From CAZNDN01 sp964571815 (GTDB lineage Bacteria; Fibrobacterota; Chitinivibrionia; Chitinivibrionales; WJKA01), in the NCBI GenBank assembly GCA_964571815.1, contig CAZNDN010000087.1:1-18241 (forward strand): a stretch of DNA of 18,241 nt, read 5' to 3'. The notes below the pieces were generated by a model, which ran no database searches, had not been told where the DNA came from, and saw only the letters and a program-made list of their open reading frames with translations. How positions within the stretch are numbered: position 1 is the first letter of the stretch; every line of letters starts with the position of its first letter. This document shows positions 13,832 to 18,241 of the stretch, in pieces. The position numbers and the translations under genes were made by a program.

Positions 13832-15307
13832 ATGTTTTTCAGCAGATTCCCCTCGATTGTGTTTCTATGCGCGCTCTGTTCGTGGGCACAGGTTGACTCG
13901 ACCGGCACCGAACAGGCATCAACCCGCACCGTCTACGTAATCCCCGTGGGCGGCGCCGTGGAGCCCGGGCTTGCCGCGTTCATTTCCCGGGCGTTGCGCG
14001 ATGCGGGGGCCTCCAGAGGGGCTATGGTCGTGCTGGAGATGGATACGTTCGGCGGGAGAGTGGATGCCGCGCTGGAGATCGTGGACACGCTGCTGCGGCT
14101 CGATGATCTCGAGACCGTGGCCTTTGTGAAAAAACGCGCCATCTCCGCCGGCGCGCTGATAGCCCTGGCCTGCGAGACCCTTGTCATGCGCGAGGGTACG
14201 ACCATCGGGGACTGCGAACCCATCAGTTATTCCAGCGAGGGGCCGAAGAGCATGGGAGAGAAATTCCAGTCGCCGCTGCGGGCCAGGTTCCGCGCATTGG
14301 CGCGGCGAAACGGCTACCCGATTGCCCTCTCCGAATCCATGGTCAGCAAAGATATGGTGGTGTACGAAGTGGTGACCGGCGACAGCGTGATGTACCTGGA
14401 TTCACTGACGTTTGCCGAGCTGCCCGCCGCGCGCAAGGCCGACGTTGTCTCGAAGCGAACCGTGGTGGCCGCCGGCAAGCTGCTGACCATGGACGATGTC
14501 GAAGCGCGTGAGCTGGGCTTCTCGCGCATGAGCGTGGAGAGTATCGAAGCGATGCTCGACTCGATGAAGGTGGGGTCATACGAGATCGTGCGATTGAGCC
14601 AGAGCTGGTCGGAGCGATTCGTTCGACTCCTCACCAGAATCGCGCCCGTGCTCATGATGATCGGTCTGGCGGCACTCTACACCGAGCTGCGCAGCCCCGG
14701 ATTCGGCATCCCCGGGATTGTGGGCATCACCGCGCTGGCGCTGGTGTTCATGGGCCAGTACGCTGCCGGCCTCGCCGACTACACCGAGCTTCTGCTGATC
14801 GTTCTGGGGATCGTGCTGCTGGCGGTTGAGCTTTTCGTGACTCCCGGCCTGGGGCTCATGGGCATTGCCGGCGTGACCGCAATCGCCGCGGGCATGGTGC
14901 TGTCGCTCCAGGGATTCGTGCTCCCCAAACCGAGCATGCCCTGGCAGGCCGAGCTGTTCGTGCGGAATATTATCAAGGTCCTGGCGGCCTTTATTGGCTC
15001 GTTCGTGATTGCCATGGGCTTCCTCCGATATATCTTTCCCCGGGTCGGGGCGGTAATCAGCGGACCCTACCTTGCGGCCAGACTGGAAGGGCACAGCTCC
15101 GACGGTGCACGGACACCGGTGGTGGCCGTGGGCGACGAAGGAACGGTGACCACACCCCTGCGGCCCGCGGGCAAGGCACGGATCGGGGGCATGGTGATTG
15201 ATGTCGTGGCTGAATCCGAATACGTTGACAGCGGCGAAACGGTCCGGGTGGTGAAGAAGCCCGGCAGTCGAATCGTGGTGGCACGGAAGGAACCCGATGA
15301 ACAGTAG
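13832..15307 (+). CDS. nfeD: Long NfeD-family membrane protein with ClpP-class serine protease domain (NfeD1b type)
   Basis: A 491-residue protein. The signal peptide covers about 1-20 and is followed by a ClpP-like protease domain at about 32-230: VLEMDTFGGRVDAALEIVD (68-86), then KRAISAGALIALACETLVM with likely nucleophile Ser105, then TTIGDCEPIS. Lys144 is the best candidate for the paired general base in the Ser-Lys dyad. About five transmembrane helices follow (260-410), including ELRSPGFGIPGIVG and ELFVTPGLGLMGIAG, which are typical NfeD membrane loops. A C-terminal OB-fold spans about 430-486 (VAVGDEGTVTTPLRPAGKARIGG). Archaeal relatives cleave stomatin-type proteins, and bacterial ones act with flotillins. 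It overlaps the next gene by 11 bp, starting an NfeD-NfeD-FloA operon. Confidence 0.92.
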   Translation: MFFSRFPSIVFLCALCSWAQVDSTGTEQASTRTVYVIPVGGAVEPGLAAFISRALRDAGASRGAMVVLEMDTFGGRVDAALEIVDTLLRLDDLETVAFVKKRAISAGALIALACETLVMREGTTIGDCEPISYSSEGPKSMGEKFQSPLRARFRALARRNGYPIALSESMVSKDMVVYEVVTGDSVMYLDSLTFAELPAARKADVVSKRTVVAAGKLLTMDDVEARELGFSRMSVESIEAMLDSMKVGSYEIVRLSQSWSERFVRLLTRIAPVLMMIGLAALYTELRSPGFGIPGIVGITALALVFMGQYAAGLADYTELLLIVLGIVLLAVELFVTPGLGLMGIAGVTAIAAGMVLSLQGFVLPKPSMPWQAELFVRNIIKVLAAFIGSFVIAMGFLRYIFPRVGAVISGPYLAARLEGHSSDGARTPVVAVGDEGTVTTPLRPAGKARIGGMVIDVVAESEYVDSGETVRVVKKPGSRIVVARKEPDEQ

Positions 15308-15788
15308 TCTTGTGCTCGTGATCGTGCTTCAACTCCTGGCCGTGGGGGTGGTGATCGCCGAAGTGGTCCTGCCCTCGGGGGGGCTGCTGACCATTGCGGC
15401 ACTCGGGCTGTTCGCCTATTCCCTGTATGTGGCATTCGCACAGATTTCGACCTCGGTGGGATTCATGTTCACTGCCCTCGATGTCGTGACTATACCGGTG
15501 CTGATCGTAGTCGGCCTCAAGATTCTCGCACAGTCGCCGGTGACGCTGCGGGCAAGTCTTTCCAGCCGGGAGGGGGTGTCCAGTCAGGACGATTCGATGC
15601 GCTCGTATCTGGGGGCCGAAGGCAGGGCCGCGTCGGATCTTCATCCGGCAGGGGCCGCGGAAATCGGGGGAGAGCGCCTCGATGTGGTTACGCGGGGTGA
15701 GTATGTCGAGAAGGGAACGAAGGTGGTGGTGGTCGAAGTGGGCGGGAACCGGGTGGTGGTGGAAGAGCAACAGCAGCAAACATCATAA
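15297..15788 (+). CDS. Short NfeD-family protein (membrane plus OB-fold)
   Basis: A 163-residue protein without a protease domain. It has two to three hydrophobic segments (about 5-25, 27-50 and 55-78), the first with the NfeD-like AEVVLPSGGLLTIAALG. A soluble C-terminal OB-fold follows at about 104-156 (YLGAEGRAASDLHPAGAAEIGG, then LDVVTRGEYVEKGTKVVVVEV). The OB-fold is clearly related to the one ending the upstream long NfeD (both have PAG..IGG, then D-VV..EYV), suggesting duplication. Its first codons overlap the end of the long NfeD gene by 11 bp. FloA starts 22 bp downstream. Such short NfeDs are thought to bind flotillin-like proteins through the OB-fold. Confidence 0.87.
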   Translation: MNSSLVLVIVLQLLAVGVVIAEVVLPSGGLLTIAALGLFAYSLYVAFAQISTSVGFMFTALDVVTIPVLIVVGLKILAQSPVTLRASLSSREGVSSQDDSMRSYLGAEGRAASDLHPAGAAEIGGERLDVVTRGEYVEKGTKVVVVEVGGNRVVVEEQQQQTS

Positions 15789-15795
15789 TCTTCAT

Positions 15796-15805
15796 GGAAA
15801 GGTGG
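15796..15805 (+). promoter_or_regulatory. floA ribosome binding site
   Basis: GGAAAGGTGG, five bases before the ATG at 15811. It decides this start over the longer open frame that runs back to 15682 inside the short NfeD gene. Confidence 0.65.
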
Positions 15806-15810
15806 CAACT

Positions 15811-16812
15811 ATGAATCCCGTAGCGGTCATGGCGCTGGTCGTTCTTGCGGTAGCGGCGCTGGTATTGTTTTTCTTCGTGGCGTCGGCATTGTCCCTGTGG
15901 ATCCAGGCGCTGATATCAGGCGCGCATGTCGGGCTGCTCAATATCGTGTTCATGCGGTTTCGCAAGGTGCCGCCCAAGCTGGTGGTGGAGTCCAAGATCA
16001 TGGCGGTCAAGGCAGGCCTGGAGATTGCCACCGACGACCTCGAATCGCACTACCTTGCGGGCGGAAACGTGCTGCGGGTGGTGCAGGCTCTCATTGCCGC
16101 CGATAAAGCCACGATCCCGCTGCCGTTCAAGCGCGCCGCGGCCATCGACCTGGCCGGCCGCAACGTGCTGGAAGCCGTCCAGATGAGTGTCAACCCCAAG
16201 GTTATCGAAACGCCGCTGGTGGCCGCGGTGGCCAAGGACGGTATCCAGCTCAAGGCGATTTCACGGGTGACCGTACGGGCCAATATCGACCGGCTCGTGG
16301 GCGGCGCCGGTGAAGACACCATTCTGGCTCGGGTAGGCGAAGGTATCGTGACCACGATCGGCTCGGCCGTCACACACAAGGAAGTGCTTGAGAATCCCGA
16401 CAGCATATCGAGGGTGGTGTTGAAAAAAGGTCTGGATGCCGGGACCGCCTTTGAGATACTGTCGATTGATATCGCCGATGTGGACGTTGGGAAGAATATC
16501 GGGGCCGCGCTGGAGACCGACCGGGCGGAGGCCGACAAGCGTATTGCCCAGGCAAAGGCCGAAGAACGTCGCGCTATGGCCGTTGCCGCGGAGCAGGAGA
16601 TGAAAGCGAAGGTCCAGGATATGCGGGCCAAGGTGGTGGAGGCCGAAGCCGAAGTGCCGTTGGCCATGGCCGAAGCCTTTCGCAAGGGGCACCTTGGAGT
16701 GATGGACTACTATCGCATGCGCAATGTCGATGCGGATACGCAGATGCGCGAGAAGATCGGCGGCGAGGGCAAGTCGGACGAGTCCGGTGGTTCACCGCCG
16801 TCAAACCGGTAA
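15811..16812 (+). CDS. floA: Flotillin-like protein FloA
   Basis: A 333-residue membrane scaffold protein that oligomerises and organises functional membrane microdomains. An N-terminal hydrophobic hairpin (about 5-28) inserts in the membrane, followed by FMRFRKVPPKLVVESKIMAVKAGLEI (48-72). The SPFH/PHB-like domain covers about 55-230, with ETPLVAAVAKDGIQLKAISRVTVRANIDRLVGG (133-165) and ARVGEGIVTTIGSA (173-186). An Ala/Glu-rich helical region at about 235-290 (DRAEADKRIAQAKAEERRAMA) is the flotillin oligomerisation coiled coil. The length matches FloA (YqfA family). The tail after 318 is Gly/Ser-rich and polar. The ATG at 15811 fits the family N-terminus and has a good ribosome binding site. 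It lies downstream of two NfeD genes, the usual partner arrangement. Confidence 0.95.
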   Translation: MNPVAVMALVVLAVAALVLFFFVASALSLWIQALISGAHVGLLNIVFMRFRKVPPKLVVESKIMAVKAGLEIATDDLESHYLAGGNVLRVVQALIAADKATIPLPFKRAAAIDLAGRNVLEAVQMSVNPKVIETPLVAAVAKDGIQLKAISRVTVRANIDRLVGGAGEDTILARVGEGIVTTIGSAVTHKEVLENPDSISRVVLKKGLDAGTAFEILSIDIADVDVGKNIGAALETDRAEADKRIAQAKAEERRAMAVAAEQEMKAKVQDMRAKVVEAEAEVPLAMAEAFRKGHLGVMDYYRMRNVDADTQMREKIGGEGKSDESGGSPPSNR

Positions 16813-16817
16813 GCTCC

Positions 16818-16823
16818 GGGAGG
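16818..16823 (+). promoter_or_regulatory. Ribosome binding site for the gene after floA
   Basis: GGGAGG, seven bases before the ATG at 16831, in the 18-bp gap after the floA stop. It supports translation of the downstream hypothetical gene on this strand. Confidence 0.7.
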
Positions 16824-16830
16824 CAGGAAT

Positions 16831-17625
16831 ATGGATTCCGACATTCTGCGTAACCTGTTCCCCCTGGTCCTGCTGGCTATCTGGTGGATCGTGAAGTCCG
16901 GAGCCCGGAAGGCCGATGAAGCACGGCGGGAGGCGGCCGAAGAACAATCGGCCGCACAGCCGGGCGGGGAGCAGAGGCGCTCGGTTCGGGAGGAAAACCG
17001 GACGGACACGGACCAGTCCCGTGCGCAAGGACCGCTGCTGAAGCCCATGCGCGAAGGCCTTCAGGGGCTCTTCGAAGAGCTGGGGGCCGCGGTCGAAGCC
17101 GACATGCCCGGGAAGACACAGGGACGGATTTCTCGGACCCGCGATCCGAACAAGGAGAGCGATAGCGGCCGGAAGGAGGCAGGCACACGTCCCCTGGATC
17201 GAGCCGACGAGTCGGCCCTCGAGAAGGCCGAACGGCGCGTGTGGCGGGAATCGGTCCGCGAGCAAAGAAAACGCCCGGGCGGGAGCAGCGAAGAGTCCGA
17301 TTTCGGTGCGGTCACGACCAGGCGAAAAACCCGTCCGCTGGACAAGGCCGCTCCAACGGCACTGGACAGGGCGGAAGAGGCTGAGGAGGACGAAGAGGCC
17401 GTTTCCATGGAAGCGCTGAGCGAAGAGAAACCGCGCCGTGACCAGGTCGGCTCCTCGTGGTGGCGACACGGAGAGCAGGTCGGCGTCGTGCACCGGCTCG
17501 ACATGCGCCCGGAGCGGCTCGTGCGGCCGGGCGATCTCCGCGGAAGGCCTATCCGCCGGGCAATCGTGCTCTCGGAGATTCTCTCCAAACCCGTGGCGCT
17601 TCGGGAAAACCATCTCGAGCATTGA
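16831..17625 (+). CDS. Uncharacterised membrane-anchored, charged protein in the NfeD-FloA operon
   Basis: I do not recognise this 264-residue protein. Residues 6-22 form one hydrophobic N-terminal helix (LRNLFPLVLLAIWWIVK), followed by a long polar segment very rich in Arg, Glu, Ala and Ser, probably disordered or helical. An imperfect repeat occurs twice: TRPLDRADESALEKAERR (119-136) and TRPLDKAAPTALDRAEEA (167-184). The C-terminus has an ordered-looking stretch, LRGRPIRRAIVLSEILSKPV (236-255), resembling short tails I associate with hypothetical proteins of FCB genomes. The ATG has a strong ribosome binding site and lies 18 bp after floA, so it is the likely last gene of the operon. A microdomain scaffold or NfeD/FloA partner is a guess from position. 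A longer minus-strand open frame overlaps it but lacks such support. Confidence 0.72.
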   Translation: MDSDILRNLFPLVLLAIWWIVKSGARKADEARREAAEEQSAAQPGGEQRRSVREENRTDTDQSRAQGPLLKPMREGLQGLFEELGAAVEADMPGKTQGRISRTRDPNKESDSGRKEAGTRPLDRADESALEKAERRVWRESVREQRKRPGGSSEESDFGAVTTRRKTRPLDKAAPTALDRAEEAEEDEEAVSMEALSEEKPRRDQVGSSWWRHGEQVGVVHRLDMRPERLVRPGDLRGRPIRRAIVLSEILSKPVALRENHLEH

Positions 17626-17731
17626 TGCGGCGACCCGAGGGCGCTCTGTTCCGCGGGCGCGGGGCTTGATGCTGGTTCCTGGATACTGGGTGCTGGACTG
17701 TATTTCGCTTCTTGCGCTTTGCCCCCTTGAA

Positions 17732-17783
17732 CCTGCCCCACCCTGGGTGGCACTGTCATCCTTGACAGTGTTTGATCCACTAC
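17732..17783. repeat. 52-bp palindromic repeat, copy A
   Basis: The core GGGTGG followed by arms CACTGTCA and TGACAGTG around a TCCT loop (17751-17770) is identical over 26 bases to copy B. Flanks match less well, giving 44 of 52 identical by eye. An outer GTGG/CCAC pair may extend the stem. It lies about 105 bp after the last gene of the FloA operon and could double as a weak terminator, since TTTG follows. Confidence 0.8.
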
Positions 17784-17814
17784 CGGGAGAGTACCTGGAG
17801 GTCGTTGCGCAAAA

Positions 17815-17834
17815 CACCGACGAGGACGTCGGTG
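17815..17834 (-). terminator. Possible minus-strand intrinsic terminator
   Basis: Arms CACCGACG and CGTCGGTG (8 bp, perfect) enclose an AGGA loop. Read on the minus strand, the stem is followed by TTTT. It could end a transcript entering from beyond 18241, converging on the FloA operon. Confidence 0.4.
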
Positions 17835-17930
17835 CCTCCCCCGGTGGGTGATCGAGTGCTTCTACCGGCAGGCTGTCTTTGAGTTTCTTGTCCTTTGAAC
17901 TTGACACTACTCGCTGCCCTCTGCCTTCTG

Positions 17931-17959
17931 CACCTCTGCTCCTCTGCGCCTCTGATTCC
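17931..17959. repeat. CT-rich 8-bp tandem array, copy 1
   Basis: Three units of C-N-CCTCTG (CACCTCTG, CTCCTCTG, CGCCTCTG) end in ATTCC. Degenerate CTCTG/TTCTG units precede it from about 17913. Confidence 0.7.
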
Positions 17960-18075
17960 CGCGGAATGCGGATTGGAAGTATAGTCAGTGGAGGAAGTCG
18001 TGGCTCACGGGGGACTGAGGTACACCTCGATTTCATTGGGCGCTGCTCTTCGGGTTTTTGTACTTTGAGATTTGT

Positions 18076-18127
18076 CCTTGCTCACCTTGGGTGGCACTGT
18101 CATCCTTGACAGTGCTTGGGCCACAAC
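18076..18127. repeat. 52-bp palindromic repeat, copy B
   Basis: Same orientation as copy A, 344 bp downstream of it. The 26-base core is identical, with the eight-base arms at 18095-18102 and 18107-18114. The flanks carry the same phrases with substitutions (CCTTGCTCACCTTGGG against CCTGCCCCACCCTGGG). Confidence 0.8.
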
Positions 18128-18188
18128 TCGCAGGACTTTGCCGGTCCCCGGGTGCCTGGAAATGGACAACTGACACCAATGCCTGGTG

Positions 18189-18209
18189 CACCTCTGCACC
18201 TCTGATTCC
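18189..18209. repeat. CT-rich 8-bp tandem array, copy 2
   Basis: Two CACCTCTG units followed by ATTCC, the same word order and ending as copy 1 about 250 bp upstream. Confidence 0.65.
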
Positions 18210-18241
18210 TGCCCGCTGCCGGGCCCCGCTCATTACGCATT

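Larger units (their letters stand above)
17626..18241. other. 616-bp non-coding spacer rich in repeats
   Basis: No gene with motifs, operon context or codon bias is visible on either strand. The stretch holds two copies of a 52-bp palindromic repeat, CTGG-type words near 17671-17697, two CT-rich 8-bp tandem arrays, and a hairpin with a T-run on the minus strand. Short T-rich phrases resembling CTTTGAG..TTTGTCCTT recur before both halves (about 17876 and 18063). Confidence 0.6.

Noticed and set aside
16801..18036. 411-codon minus-strand open frame across the last gene and the repeat spacer
   Set aside because: It reads through repeats and low-complexity sequence, lacks a ribosome binding site and motifs, and conflicts with the plus-strand operon gene that has both.
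17732..18127. CRISPR array
   Set aside because: Only two copies, 344 bp apart, with diverging flanks and no cas genes. The spacing is not CRISPR-like.

Overview
This window looks like a scaffold from a GC-rich, double-membraned bacterium. It contains one run of exactly 100 N (4747-4846), so it is probably a draft or metagenome assembly. Several features point to the FCB superphylum (Fibrobacterota, Bacteroidota and relatives) or a related candidate phylum. These are a short region-1.1-less sigma-70 factor with the KFISYAVWWIRQSI core, a group-II-like geranylgeranylglyceryl phosphate synthase (PcrB), an mla-type lipid transport operon and an NfeD/flotillin operon. The placement is inference from gene content; there is no rRNA or tRNA in the window.

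Layout. (1) 1-766, minus strand: a glycoside hydrolase family 3 remnant, interrupted by an in-frame TGA and lacking a recognisable N-terminus. (2) 1050-5903, plus strand: mlaE (STAS plus permease), mlaF (ATPase), mlaD (MCE protein), an outer-membrane-type auxiliary lipoprotein, and a beta-barrel-like protein split by the assembly gap. Together these are a candidate inner-to-outer-membrane lipid transport machine. (3) 6010-13686, minus strand, in transcription order: glgC, a sigma-70 factor, a membrane-anchored Mth938-like protein, recA, alaS, pcrB. (4) 13832-17625, plus strand: long NfeD (ClpP-type membrane protease), short NfeD, flotillin-like FloA, and an unrecognised membrane-anchored, charged, repeat-containing protein. 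This is a membrane-microdomain operon. (5) 17626-18241: non-coding spacer with two copies of a 52-bp hairpin-bearing repeat, CT-rich 8-bp tandem words and a possible minus-strand terminator.

How the genes fit together. The mla block and the NfeD/FloA block both concern the cell envelope: lipid trafficking between membranes, and lateral membrane organisation with proteolysis. PcrB makes an archaeal-type ether-lipid precursor, so three separate loci here touch membrane lipids. The recA-alaS-pcrB run is information processing followed by lipid synthesis, without the recX that often sits between recA and alaS.

Most interesting points: the sigma factor has Leu at the position where housekeeping sigmas have the Gln that contacts the -35 element; RecA has Tyr in place of the near-invariant His after the catalytic Glu; the last gene of the FloA operon carries an internal 18-residue repeat and a conserved-looking C-terminal tail; and the terminal spacer holds a dispersed palindromic repeat. 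No CRISPR array, phage or transposase gene was seen.
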